A DNA stretch of 64,000 bases from Piscibacillus sp052246295 (GTDB lineage: Bacteria > Bacillota > Bacilli > Bacillales > Alkalibacillaceae): assembly GCA_052246295.1 (NCBI GenBank), contig JBQQCO010000005.1. One strand, written 5' to 3'. Below are positions 8,052 to 16,412 of the stretch, one piece after another. The number at the start of each line of letters is the position of its first letter. Position 1 is the first letter of the stretch. Below the pieces are notes generated by a model. That model did no database searches. It saw only the letters and a program-made list of their open reading frames with translations, and had not been told where the DNA came from. The translations under genes were made by a program, and so were the position numbers.

Positions 8052-8831
8052 ATGAGTACGGTTACGTTATCAATTACGGATGGGCATATAGGGATATTAA
8101 AATTAAATCGACCTGAAGCGGCAAATGCTTTTTCAAGACAATTATTATCTGATTTGAACACTGTTTTAGAGACTGTAGAAGAGAATAAAGATCTACGTGC
8201 AGTCATTTTGACGGCTGAAGGTGAGAAAGCCTTTTGTGCTGGAGCAGACTTAAAAGAGCGTGCTACCATGACTCAAGATGAAGTGGTAGATACAGTCGGC
8301 GAAATCGGGAAAGTTGTCACTCGTGTTGAATCACTTGAGGTCCCGACAATTGCAGCAATCAACGGGGCTGCTTTTGGTGGAGGCTTAGAATTGGCTTTAG
8401 CGTGTGATATTAGAATTGCAAGTGGTAATGCCAAGATGGGGCTTACTGAAACCTCATTAGCGATTATTCCAGGAGCAGGTGGTACTCAACGTTTAGCTAG
8501 ATTAATAGGTCTTGCAAAGGCAAAGTACTACATATTAACTGCCAAACGTTTCGATAGTTTAGAAGGAAAAGAGATTGGGCTAATCGAAGAAGTTGTTCCA
8601 TTAGATGGCTTAAATGACAAAGCTCTGGAACTAGCACAACAAATTGCTTCAAACGGTCCAGTCGGCGTTAAAATGGCGAAAAAAGCGATTGACCAAGGAT
8701 TTGACCATGACTTAAAGACAGGGTTAAAGATTGAAAGAGATTGCTATATGCATACCATACCAACTGAAGATCGAATAGAAGCTTTAACGGCTTTTAGAGA
8801 GAAGCGTAAACCGAGCTTCACAGGTAAATAA
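8052..8831 (+). CDS. Enoyl-CoA hydratase (YngF-like, methylglutaconyl-CoA hydratase candidate)
   Basis: A 259-residue crotonase-fold protein. The oxyanion-hole segment KAFCAGADLKER lies near 58-70 and the second GAAFGGGLELALACD near 100-115. The glutamates of the hydratase active site are present in that segment and in ETSLAIIPGAGGTQRL. In this operon the natural reaction would be hydration of 3-methylglutaconyl-CoA to HMG-CoA, the substrate of the lyase encoded just before it. The frame extends upstream into the lyase gene, but AGGAGGGTG at 8040-8048 fixes the ATG at 8052. Confidence 0.9.
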   Translation: MSTVTLSITDGHIGILKLNRPEAANAFSRQLLSDLNTVLETVEENKDLRAVILTAEGEKAFCAGADLKERATMTQDEVVDTVGEIGKVVTRVESLEVPTIAAINGAAFGGGLELALACDIRIASGNAKMGLTETSLAIIPGAGGTQRLARLIGLAKAKYYILTAKRFDSLEGKEIGLIEEVVPLDGLNDKALELAQQIASNGPVGVKMAKKAIDQGFDHDLKTGLKIERDCYMHTIPTEDRIEALTAFREKRKPSFTGK

Positions 8832-8848
8832 CAGAAAGGGTGAAATGC

Positions 8849-10378
8849 ATGATCAAGACAGATTTACATGAAGAACTAAGAGAACGAATTGAAAAAGGTG
8901 GCGCAGAAAAGTACCATCAGAAGAATGCTGAAAAAGGTAAAATGTTCGTTCGTGATCGTTTGAAAATGCTTTTTGATGATAATATCGATATAGAAGATGC
9001 GTTTTTCGCTAATTGTACAGATGAAAGTTTACCCGCTGATGGAGTTGTAACGGGTATTGGCAAAGTTAATGGTCAAACGGTTTGTGTGATGGCAAACGAT
9101 TCTACAGTTAAGGCTGGTTCTTGGGGTAAGCGTACTGTTGAGAAGATTATTAGAATTCAAGAAACAACTATGAAACTAGAAGTCCCAATGCTTTATTTAG
9201 TAGATTCAGCTGGTGCACGTATTACGGACCAGATTGAAATGTTCCCGAACCGCCGCGGTGCAGGACGTATTTTCTATAATCAAGTGAAAATGTCTGGTCG
9301 TGTGCCTCAGATTTGTCTTTTATTCGGACCATCCGCAGCAGGTGGAGCCTATATTCCAGCATTCTGCGATATTGTCGTCATGGTTGATGGCAATGCATCT
9401 ATGTATCTTGGTTCACCACGTATGGCTGAGAAAGTAATCGGCGAAAAAGTAACACTTGAAGAAATGGGTGGCGCTCGCATGCATTGCTCTGTTTCCGGTG
9501 TTGGTGATGTTCTTGTTTCTGATGAACAAGGAGCTATTGAGTACGCTCAGAAATACCTTACTTACTTCCCAGAGAATTTTAGAAGTAAACCACCAGTTAA
9601 GGAAGCTATTGAACCTAAGAGCTTTGAAAAGTCTGTTGAAGAATTGATACCTGAAAACCAAAATGCACCTTTTGATATGTACGAGTTAATTAATCGCTTA
9701 ATAGATGAAGATAGTTTTTGCGAGATTAAGCGAGAATTCGCGAAGGAACTAATTACAGGTTTAGGACGAATCAATGGTCAAGCAGTTGGAATAATCGCGA
9801 ACCAACCAAGAATGAAAGGTGGCGTATTATTCCATGATTCCGCTGATAAAGCAGCTAAGTTTATTCAATTATGTGATGCGTTTAACATTCCGCTTGTGTT
9901 CCTAGCTGATATTCCAGGTTTTATGATTGGAACGAAAGTTGAACGTGCTGGAATTATTCGTCATGGTGCTAAAATGATCTCGGCAATGAGTGAAGCTTCT
10001 GTTCCTAAAATTTCTGTTGTTGTCCGTAAAGCTTACGGTGCAGGATTATACGCTATGGCAGGGCCTGCTTTTGAACCAGACGTTACAATTGCTTTACCTA
10101 CAGCACAAATTGCTGTTATGGGACCTGAAGCGGCTGTGAACGCCGTATATGCGAATAAAATTGCTGAATTACCTGCGGAAGAACGCCCTGCATTCATAAA
10201 AGAGAAACAGGAAGAATATAAAGAAAATATTGATATTTATCGTTTAGCTTCTGAAATGGTCATTGATGATATTGTTCAACCGAATGAACTACGAGATCAC
10301 TTAAGTAAACGTTTAGAAGCTTATCAATCTAAAAACTTAACATTTACAGAACGCAAACATGGAGTTTATCCAGTTTAA
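8849..10378 (+). CDS. Acyl-CoA carboxylase carboxyltransferase (YngE-like)
   Basis: A 509-residue carboxyltransferase beta subunit (methylcrotonyl/propionyl-CoA carboxylase type) with fused N and C crotonase-like halves. Seen are the N-half SAAGGAYIPAFCDIVV oxyanion segment and the C-half GFMIGTKVERAGIIRHGAKM followed by KAYGAGLYAMAGPAF. It transfers CO2 from biotin on the small carrier protein to an enoyl-CoA such as 3-methylcrotonyl-CoA. The frame opens at a GTG (8840) but AGAAAGGG at 8833-8840 supports ATG 8849. Last gene of the operon, followed by a terminator. Confidence 0.92.
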   Translation: MIKTDLHEELRERIEKGGAEKYHQKNAEKGKMFVRDRLKMLFDDNIDIEDAFFANCTDESLPADGVVTGIGKVNGQTVCVMANDSTVKAGSWGKRTVEKIIRIQETTMKLEVPMLYLVDSAGARITDQIEMFPNRRGAGRIFYNQVKMSGRVPQICLLFGPSAAGGAYIPAFCDIVVMVDGNASMYLGSPRMAEKVIGEKVTLEEMGGARMHCSVSGVGDVLVSDEQGAIEYAQKYLTYFPENFRSKPPVKEAIEPKSFEKSVEELIPENQNAPFDMYELINRLIDEDSFCEIKREFAKELITGLGRINGQAVGIIANQPRMKGGVLFHDSADKAAKFIQLCDAFNIPLVFLADIPGFMIGTKVERAGIIRHGAKMISAMSEASVPKISVVVRKAYGAGLYAMAGPAFEPDVTIALPTAQIAVMGPEAAVNAVYANKIAELPAEERPAFIKEKQEEYKENIDIYRLASEMVIDDIVQPNELRDHLSKRLEAYQSKNLTFTERKHGVYPV

Positions 10379-10389
10379 TAACACAACGA

Positions 10390-10417
10390 GACCTCGCTAA
10401 CTATGGCGGGGTCTTTT
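10390..10417 (+). terminator. Terminator of the acyl-CoA catabolic operon
   Basis: An 8-bp stem GACCTCGC/GCGGGGTC (one G-U pair) with a TAACTATG loop, followed by TTTT. It separates the operon from the broken dehydrogenase gene. Confidence 0.85.
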
Positions 10418-10438
10418 ACCTTATAAGGGGGAATCATA

Positions 10439-11111
10439 TTGGATTTTGACGCGATTGTGGTAGGAGCAGGCTTAGCAGGATTAACAGCAACAGCAAAAAT
10501 TGCAGATGGTGGTAAGAAGGTTTTGCTATTAGATCAAGAACCTGAATCATCGTTTGGAGGCCAAGCATTGTGGTCTTTTGGAGGGTTATTTTTAATAGAT
10601 TCACCTGAACAACGAAAAATGGGTATTAAAGATTCTAAAGAATTGGCTTATCAAGATTGGATGGGTTCAGCAGGGTTTGACCGTTTGGACGATGAAGATT
10701 ACTGGGCAAAGCAGTGGGCAGAAGCATATATTGATTTTGCTGCGCATGAGAAGCGAGACTGGCTGAAGTCCATGGGCATTAAATTTTTCCAGTTGTCGGC
10801 TGGGCAGAACGTGGCGGTTACTTAGCAGATGGTCATGGAAATTCGGTCCCAAGATTCCATATTGTATGGGGAACTGGACCAGCAATTGTTGAAGCACTTG
10901 AAAAAAGAGTCCGCAAACATTAGGCGGGCTTCAAACTAATTTGTCTGGCCAAGTGTTAAATTCTGATGTAATTAATGGACTTTATGCTGCAGGCGAAGCA
11001 TCTGGTTTCGGAGGTGGGGGAGTCCACGGTTACCGTGCTCTTGAAGGAACTTTCTTAGGTGGATGTTTATTTACAGGTAAAGTTGTAGGGGGAGCTATTA
11101 GAAATAGTTGA
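10439..11111 (+). pseudogene. FAD-binding dehydrogenase (KsdD-like), frameshifted and internally deleted
   Basis: A TTG start behind AAGGGGGAA opens a flavoprotein whose first residues are an FAD-binding VVGAGLAGLTATAKIADGGK, typical of the large (about 550-residue) ketosteroid-dehydrogenase-like FAD-binding dehydrogenases. The frame breaks near 10790: the text continues in another frame (ERGGYLADGHGNSVPRFHI) to about 10918. It then jumps to the protein's C-terminal end (LYAAGEASGFGGGGVHGYR) that finishes at 11109-11111. Roughly half of the usual length is missing between these parts. At least one frameshift plus one large deletion make it nonfunctional. Confidence 0.85.
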
Positions 11112-11166
11112 TTATAAAAACATTATGTAAACTATCGGTTTTTTACTTATGGAGCAATAATTGTAT

Positions 11167-11293
11167 ATGAAAAAGTGGAAGACATTATACTCAGAAATAT
11201 GTTTATAATACCCCATTTGGTCATTTGAGAAGAGATCATTGCGAATTACCAAATGGTGATAAAATCAATATATATTACAGGTTATGTTTCTGA
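11167..11293 (+). pseudogene. Nudix hydrolase, 5' remnant with frameshift
   Basis: An ATG at 11167 encodes MKKWKTLYSEI and then stops. The adjacent frame continues with TPFGHLRRDHCELPNGDKIN up to a stop at 11291-11293. Together these look like the N-terminal strand region of an ADP-ribose-pyrophosphatase-like Nudix protein (WK-L-SE...TPF-LRRD-CELPNG). The Nudix box itself and everything downstream are absent. Identification rests on about 40 residues, so it is tentative. Confidence 0.45.
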
Positions 11294-11429
11294 TTTATCC
11301 CCTGTTAAATTAGGTGAATATATGGTTAACCCTTCGACTCAAACGAACAAAATATCAACTTACCTTATTTTAGTTTATAATAATTTTATTATGTTAACTA
11401 ATTGGAATTCGAAATTAATTTAACACAAG
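11294..11429. other. AT-rich stretch with no recognised gene
   Basis: Between the Nudix remnant and the convergent terminator lies about 135 bases of AT-rich sequence. One frame stays open for some 45 residues without a start signal or any recognisable family. It may be further debris from the decayed locus. Confidence 0.4.
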
Positions 11430-11466
11430 AAAGAGCACTCAGAATACTTTATCTCTGAGTGCTCAA
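11430..11466. terminator. Stem-loop terminator downstream of the acyl-CoA synthetase gene
   Basis: An 11-bp inverted repeat GAGCACTCAGA/TCTGAGTGCTC lies just past the stop codon of the minus-strand synthetase gene. It can act on both strands. Confidence 0.75.
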
Positions 11467-11483
11467 TTTCAATTATATATGAT

Positions 11484-13430
11484 TTAATTTTTTACACCTT
11501 TACCTAACTGTCTGATTTGTTCTACAACACCAGGGTTTTCTAATGCTGAGAGATCTCCAGCGTCCTTATCAAGATATGCGGCTTTTATTGCACGACGCAT
11601 CACTTTAGCATTACGAGTTTTGGGTAAATCCTCAACAATATGAACGGTCCTTGGAGCAATTGCTTTACCTAGTCGTTGGATCGCATGATCGACTAATACT
11701 TGAGTTAAATCTTGCTCATTTAATGGTTGCTCTTTGACTACTACAAATGCTACTGGTTTCTCACCCTTAACGTCATCTGGCACTCCAATAACACCAGCCT
11801 CAATAACATCATCATGTTCAACAAAAATTGATTCTAATTCAGCTGGCCCAAGTCGTTTACCCGCAACATTTAATGTATCATCAGAACGTCCGGTAATCGT
11901 ATAAAATCCTTCATCATCTAAAACTACCCAGTCGCCATGGACCCAAGTGTCTTTATATCGATTCCAATACGTATTCTCATAACGCTCATTTTCTTTATAA
12001 AAGCCGTTCGTCATGCCGACCCATGGCTGTTTTAGAACGAGTTCTCCGACTTCATTTTTAACCGATTGACCTTCATCATCATACACATCTACATCCATAC
12101 CTGGTAAAGCAGCATTAAATGATACTGGAGCAATTGGTTTAACTAAGACGTTACCAAAAATTCCACCTGAGATTTCCGTCCCACCTGAATAGTTAAAAAT
12201 CGGAACTTTACGTTTGCAGACTTTATCAAATAACCACGACCAAGGCTCCTCATTCCAAGGTTCGCCTGTGGATCCTATCATTTTTAAAGAAGATAAATCA
12301 TGTTTCGTCACGTAGCTTTCATCTAGATTCATAATTGATCGTATAAGCGTTGGTGAAATGCCTAAATGTGTGACGTTATGTCGCTCAACAATTTCCCATA
12401 TACGACTTGGCGTTGGATAATCAGGCGTGCCTTCAAACATTAAAATGGTAGATCCATTTAAAAGGCCACCATAAACTAAGAATGGTCCCATCATCCAACC
12501 CATGTCGGTATACCAAAATAATGTATCTCTTTTACATACATCCATACAAATACCAGCATCAAAAGCAGATTTTAATGGAAAACCATTATGTGTATGAAGT
12601 GCACCTTTAGGTTTGCCAGTTGTACCAGATGTATAGATAATCATGAAAGGATCATTACCATTCGTTTGCTTTGTTTCAAAAATAGTCTCGTTAGTTCTAA
12701 TTTCATCCCATGATACATCTTGATCTGTCCAGTTAACCTCATCGTTGCTACGTCTAACAACGATGACGTTTTCAATAGAAGGAGAGGAGGCAACTGCTTG
12801 ATCGGCTTCATCTTTTAAGTTAACCACTTTACCTCGACGATAAAAACCGTCAGCTGTTAATAAATATTTCGCTTCTGCAGCGTTAATTCGTTTTGCAACT
12901 GCTTCTGATTTATAACCAGAGAAGGCAGGAGAGAATATTGCACCAATTTTAGAGATAGCCAGCATTCCAATTACAGTCTCTGGTAGCATCGGCATATAGA
13001 TTGTCACAATATCCTTTTCCTTAACGCCGATATTAACCAGACCATTTGCAACACGATTTACTTCGTCCTGCAGCTCTTTAAAAGTATATTTAACAACAGT
13101 TCCATCATCAGATTCCCATACTAAAGCGTTTTCATTTTTTATATAAGAATCGTTTACCCACTTATCTAATGCATTGTGAGCCACGTTCATTTTTCCATTC
13201 ACAAACCACTCAGGGTACATAATACCTTGATCTAAATTAACCACTTCATCATAATCTTGAAACCATTCGATATCTAAAGCTTTAACAGATTGCTCCCAAA
13301 AGGAAGATATGTCTTTAATAGAATGATTGAAATAATCGTCATAATTGTTAAAACCAGATTGCTGCATAAGATCATATAAACGCGTATTTTTAATGTAATC
13401 ATTACTTGGATTCCAAACAGCTTTAGTCAA
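11484..13430 (-). CDS. Acetyl/propionyl-CoA synthetase-like AMP-forming ligase
   Basis: A 648-residue acetyl-CoA-synthetase-type ANL enzyme, longer than the YngI-like ligase in this window and with the Acs-type N-terminal cap (about 1-90). The adenylation motif YTSGTTGKPKG is at 266-276, the signature WYTDMGWMMGP near 307 and the hinge GRSDDTLNVAGKRLGP near 530. The C-terminal catalytic lysine is K609 in TRNAKVMRR, the position acetylated in AcsA-type enzymes. Translation starts at a TTG behind AGGAGGTTTT (13437-13446 on the plus strand). A monocistronic arrangement with its own terminator suggests a stand-alone short-chain acyl activator. Confidence 0.88.
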   Translation of the reverse strand: MTKAVWNPSNDYIKNTRLYDLMQQSGFNNYDDYFNHSIKDISSFWEQSVKALDIEWFQDYDEVVNLDQGIMYPEWFVNGKMNVAHNALDKWVNDSYIKNENALVWESDDGTVVKYTFKELQDEVNRVANGLVNIGVKEKDIVTIYMPMLPETVIGMLAISKIGAIFSPAFSGYKSEAVAKRINAAEAKYLLTADGFYRRGKVVNLKDEADQAVASSPSIENVIVVRRSNDEVNWTDQDVSWDEIRTNETIFETKQTNGNDPFMIIYTSGTTGKPKGALHTHNGFPLKSAFDAGICMDVCKRDTLFWYTDMGWMMGPFLVYGGLLNGSTILMFEGTPDYPTPSRIWEIVERHNVTHLGISPTLIRSIMNLDESYVTKHDLSSLKMIGSTGEPWNEEPWSWLFDKVCKRKVPIFNYSGGTEISGGIFGNVLVKPIAPVSFNAALPGMDVDVYDDEGQSVKNEVGELVLKQPWVGMTNGFYKENERYENTYWNRYKDTWVHGDWVVLDDEGFYTITGRSDDTLNVAGKRLGPAELESIFVEHDDVIEAGVIGVPDDVKGEKPVAFVVVKEQPLNEQDLTQVLVDHAIQRLGKAIAPRTVHIVEDLPKTRNAKVMRRAIKAAYLDKDAGDLSALENPGVVEQIRQLGKGVKN

Positions 13431-13875
13431 AACACAAAACCTCCTGAATGAATATTCTTAATTTTATATTACTACAGAAACTAAAATGATTAAATAGATA
13501 TAGAGATTTTGTAGTGAATAAGTAAGTACAACGATCAATTAATAGTAGAAAAAGCATGTAATTATTCATGAAGACGGATTTATGTATGGAAATTTCTATT
13601 TTAGTTTACTTCCTATAATATATATTATGTCTACCTAGATAAAAAACCGCCATTCCAATAACCAAAGCCTCTCCTTCCTATAATATCTGTTATCGTCATG
13701 TTCCTCACGTTATGGTGACTATAATTTTTGGGTGCCGACTGCTTAAGTGTTGTTTTCTTCCTCACAAATTTTCTTGGATGAATTTTGATGATCTTGCTAA
13801 TTACTAGATCAATTTTCAACATACTTCAATTACCGTACCCAATAGATTAATAAGAACTGTTTATTTCTTCTTACC
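13431..13875. other. Intergenic region of about 445 bases, no gene recognised
   Basis: Low-complexity, AT-rich DNA between two minus-strand genes. The near-copy CTTCCTATAATAT occurs twice (about 13610 and 13675). A 63-codon minus-strand frame (13631-13822) has no ribosome binding site or family resemblance and is not called. Part of it must carry the promoter of the synthetase gene, but no convincing -35/-10 pair was found. Confidence 0.5.
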
Positions 13876-14295
13876 TTAAAACTCACTTTCTTGATCTACA
13901 ACATCTGTTATGACATTATCGCAACATAAGCCTGAGTCATACGAAACCTTAATAAATACATCTTCACTTTTGTTCCCTTTTAATAGAGTGATTTTTAAAC
14001 TTTTGTTTATTATATCTTCTTTATTTTCATAAAGATATGATACTTTTGCTCGCTTGTGCGCCTTCGCATAAAAATAAACATTGTCGTCATCACTAGAGCT
14101 TAGGCTATGAATGCGTTCATCTTCTGAATTGATGGCATTCCTTAACCACCGTTCTATTTCATCAGAATATTGTTCGTTTGTGGATAGGTATTCATAATCA
14201 ACTACGCTAGGATCTGCAGAAATTACTTCATCTTCTTGGCTACAACCATTTAGAATTAACAAAGAAATAAATAACAAGACAACAAATTGACGCAT
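13876..14295 (-). CDS. Predicted lipoprotein, function unknown
   Basis: A 139-residue protein beginning MRQFVVLLFISLLILNGCSQ: a short basic N-region, a hydrophobic core and the lipobox LNGC, so it should be lipid-anchored at Cys18 on the outer face of the membrane. The mature part is acidic at first, then has an alternating charged/hydrophobic pattern that ends in a CCDNVITDVVD segment. An 8-residue longer frame exists, but GGGAGGA just upstream of the chosen ATG supports this start. No family was recognised. It stands alone between AT-rich intergenic stretches. Confidence 0.65.
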   Translation of the reverse strand: MRQFVVLLFISLLILNGCSQEDEVISADPSVVDYEYLSTNEQYSDEIERWLRNAINSEDERIHSLSSSDDDNVYFYAKAHKRAKVSYLYENKEDIINKSLKITLLKGNKSEDVFIKVSYDSGLCCDNVITDVVDQESEF

Positions 14296-14603
14296 TAGTA
14301 CTTCCTCCCACCTATTCATACTAATCCCGATATTAATAACACATAATAAGTAAATTTCTTACATCCAATTTTAACATAATATTCTAATTATTAATTACAA
14401 ATATTAAAACGTTCAACTTATTGATTGCTTCTTCAAGTATTGCTCCCAGTTAGTAGAAGAATTAATTCTGCTCTTTTTTATGTACTTATAAGTTTATGTA
14501 TTTATATTAGTTCTAATTATACCTAACTTCCTTTTTTTTACAATTGTTTCTTCAAACTTTGCTGAAACTGTTTAAGGCTGCCTTAACGACAGCCTTGGCT
14601 AAT
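14296..14603. other. AT-rich intergenic region
   Basis: About 300 bases without a coding signal. It includes a 7-bp stem-loop (AAGGCTG/CAGCCTT, 14574-14596) just after the end of the minus-strand small ORF, which could be a weak terminator although its T-run is poor. A pyrimidine-rich tract (CTTCCTTTTTTTT) lies near 14530. Confidence 0.5.
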
Positions 14604-14765
14604 TTATTTCTTCCTTTTGTTCTTCTTACCATTAATATTTAAGAACTCGCTATCTTCAGCAAACTCAGTGCCACTTTGACGACTTTCCTTTGGTTCCGTG
14701 TTGTACTTAATTACATTTTTCTGTTTGCCTTTGTCTTTGTTTCGATTTTTGTTTTGTTCAGACAT
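14604..14765 (-). CDS. Small basic protein with an SASP-like protease site
   Basis: A 53-residue ORF behind a full AAAAGGAGGT site (14772-14781 on the plus strand). The product is hydrophilic, rich in K, N, Q and R, and ends in a KKNKRKK tail. In the middle, GTEFAEDSEF resembles the EFA(S)E cleavage site used by germination protease in gamma-type small acid-soluble spore proteins (GTEFASET). Gamma SASPs are longer and carry repeated units, so this may be a degenerate relative or an unrelated spore-type protein. No other gene is in the transcript. Confidence 0.5.
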   Translation of the reverse strand: MSEQNKNRNKDKGKQKNVIKYNTEPKESRQSGTEFAEDSEFLNINGKKNKRKK

Positions 14766-14822
14766 CTAACCTACCTCCTTTTTAGATTAGTATGTCCATG
14801 GTTTTATATCTTTATTTTTCAT

Positions 14823-14853
14823 AAAAAAACAGCCACTATATCATGGCTGTTTT
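14823..14853 (-). terminator. Terminator of the thioredoxin-like gene
   Basis: An 8-bp stem AACAGCCA/TGGCTGTT with a seven-base T-run on the minus strand, directly after the stop codon of the thioredoxin-like gene. Confidence 0.85.
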
Positions 14854-14858
14854 GACCT

Positions 14859-15191
14859 TTAATTCGTTACCTTCTCAAAATAATCTTTTAAGTAATCTGT
14901 CACTTCATCAGGTGTTTTAGCATTAGCGCTGTGTAAGTGACCAATTTTTTCTCCATTTTTAAAAACTAATAAACTTGGGATTCCCATGACCTGCTGTTCT
15001 TCAGCGACTTCTGGGAATTGGTCACGGTCGATCTCATAAAAAGGAAACTCATCGAATTGCTCTAATACGCTTCCGATAAAGAAGTCCATGCGTTTACAAT
15101 CCGGGCACCAGTCTGCAACAAATTTCAACACTACTGGTTCTTCACTCTGGATTAACTCTAAATATTGTTCTTTAGTTTCAATTGTTTTCAT
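14859..15191 (-). CDS. Thioredoxin-like protein (YtpP-type)
   Basis: A 110-residue single thioredoxin-fold domain with the redox motif WCPDC (Cys29, Cys32) and the cis-proline motif GIPSLLVF near residue 70. It resembles the Bacillus YtpP/YdbP thioredoxin-like proteins, which assist thiol redox homeostasis in the cytoplasm. There is no signal peptide. An AGGAGAGGAT site precedes the ATG. A terminator follows, so it is a single-gene unit. Confidence 0.85.
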   Translation of the reverse strand: MKTIETKEQYLELIQSEEPVVLKFVADWCPDCKRMDFFIGSVLEQFDEFPFYEIDRDQFPEVAEEQQVMGIPSLLVFKNGEKIGHLHSANAKTPDEVTDYLKDYFEKVTN

Positions 15192-15291
15192 TTATATCCT
15201 CTCCTTACGCCGAGTTATGTACATTAACATGATTCTATATAGATTTTAACCATTTAATTAAGTTATTTCAAATAACTGGTTTATAAATGAT

Positions 15292-15328
15292 AATCACACC
15301 TGTTTAACTACAAATGACAGGTGCGATT
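15292..15328 (-). terminator. Stem-loop after the membrane-protein gene
   Basis: A 12-bp inverted repeat (AATCACACCTGT / ACAGGTGCGATT, one G-U) overlaps the last bases of the preceding minus-strand gene. The tract after it is AT-rich but not a clean T-run, so termination is likely rather than certain. Confidence 0.55.
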
Positions 15329-15806
15329 AATTAGATTTCATTATTTTATTTAATACATACTTTCTTAACCAAATTCCTAAAAACATAGCCAATATTCCAA
15401 ATAATATTGGCAGTATAACAGGGCCTAATAAGTAACCATAGACTTCTAAAATAGATGAAAAGATTAATCCAACCGTTAAAAAATAAGCTGCCATAATAAA
15501 TGGGTAATAGCCTATAACCTCCACTTCCCCTTCTGCTTCTTTATAAGCATCCCATAATGCAAACATATATAGACATGGATAAAACATTAACCATTGATAA
15601 TCTGTGGCTTCGATACTTTCTATAAAATTACCGTTAAATGTTTGCATGATCACTATATTTAATTTTGACTTATAATTGACCAGTATAATTAAGACAAGTA
15701 GTACGAGCCCTTTTGTCGTTTGCCCGTTTAATAATTGCCCGAATCCAGGTAACATGATACTCCAAATTAATGCTTCAATCTTGTTTGGCTTAGATTTGTT
15801 TCCCAT
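15327..15806 (-). CDS. Small integral membrane protein, unknown function
   Basis: A 159-residue protein with four predicted membrane segments (about 12-30, 33-52, 70-90 and 98-150, the last long enough for two helices). The N-terminal IMLPGFGQLLNGQTTKGL resembles the TM2-domain signature in which a small residue-rich hairpin precedes two helices. A basic tail (RKYVLNKIMKSN) should lie in the cytoplasm. AAAGGAAG precedes the ATG with rather long spacing. Its stop overlaps a stem-loop. No function is assigned. Confidence 0.6.
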   Translation of the reverse strand: MGNKSKPNKIEALIWSIMLPGFGQLLNGQTTKGLVLLVLIILVNYKSKLNIVIMQTFNGNFIESIEATDYQWLMFYPCLYMFALWDAYKEAEGEVEVIGYYPFIMAAYFLTVGLIFSSILEVYGYLLGPVILPILFGILAMFLGIWLRKYVLNKIMKSN

Positions 15807-15812
15807 AACATT

Positions 15813-16301
15813 CTAGTTACTTCCTTTTGATTGCTTAGATAATTTTTCTCTGTCAGCACAGCTTGGAGGCTCTTCTATCCATCCATTTTCAATCATGATA
15901 TTTAAGCCTTTGTTGGAGTATTTTGCAATCCCAGCTGACAACGATACAAATTGAGTATGAATATCATGTCTCAAAACTTTAGCTATGGCCAAACCATAAT
16001 TTTGAATACCAATACCATTTGCTAAAAAAGTATGATATAACATTAATTTGTCTGAGAAAGGTGCAATTGTCGAATCCGTGATATGTGTATCCATTAATTT
16101 AGGTGTTGGTAAATTCTCTCTCATTAACATATCGCCTAGCTGAGAAATTTGTTTATCAGCTAATTGAACACCATCGCAAAAATAACTTCGGAGGGCTTCG
16201 GCAGATACAACTTGACTAAAACCTAACATTAAGGACTTCCCAAGCGTATTAGTATTAATGTTTACTTGTAGTTGCTTGATTTCTAAAGCTGTTAAAAGTC
16301 T
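15813..16301 (-). pseudogene. DUF3231 protein, C-terminal half only
   Basis: The coding frame reads RLLTALEIKQLQVNINTNTL and then MLGFSQVVSAEALRSYFCDG, matching the start of the second half of DUF3231 proteins. These are about 330-residue Bacillaceae proteins made of two similar four-helix halves that carry ferritin-like features. Here only about 160 residues remain. An in-frame TAA immediately precedes the fragment, and no start with a ribosome binding site is present at the break. The first half has been lost, so this is very probably a relic. Confidence 0.7.
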
Positions 16302-16412
16302 TTACTTACCAGTAATGAATGATTTGCTTAAAGTTTATTATATTGAGTAGTTTTATACAGTTTAAAATTCTTATTCACGTGGTAAACCCTTATTAAAAAA
16401 GGAGATCAATAC

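Noticed and set aside
11294..11420. 45-codon open stretch after the Nudix remnant
   Set aside because: No start codon with a ribosome binding site and no family resemblance; listed only as unassigned sequence.
13631..13822. 63-codon minus-strand open frame in the long gap after the acyl-CoA synthetase gene
   Set aside because: No ribosome binding site, no recognisable family and a basic composition expected of AT-rich noncoding DNA.
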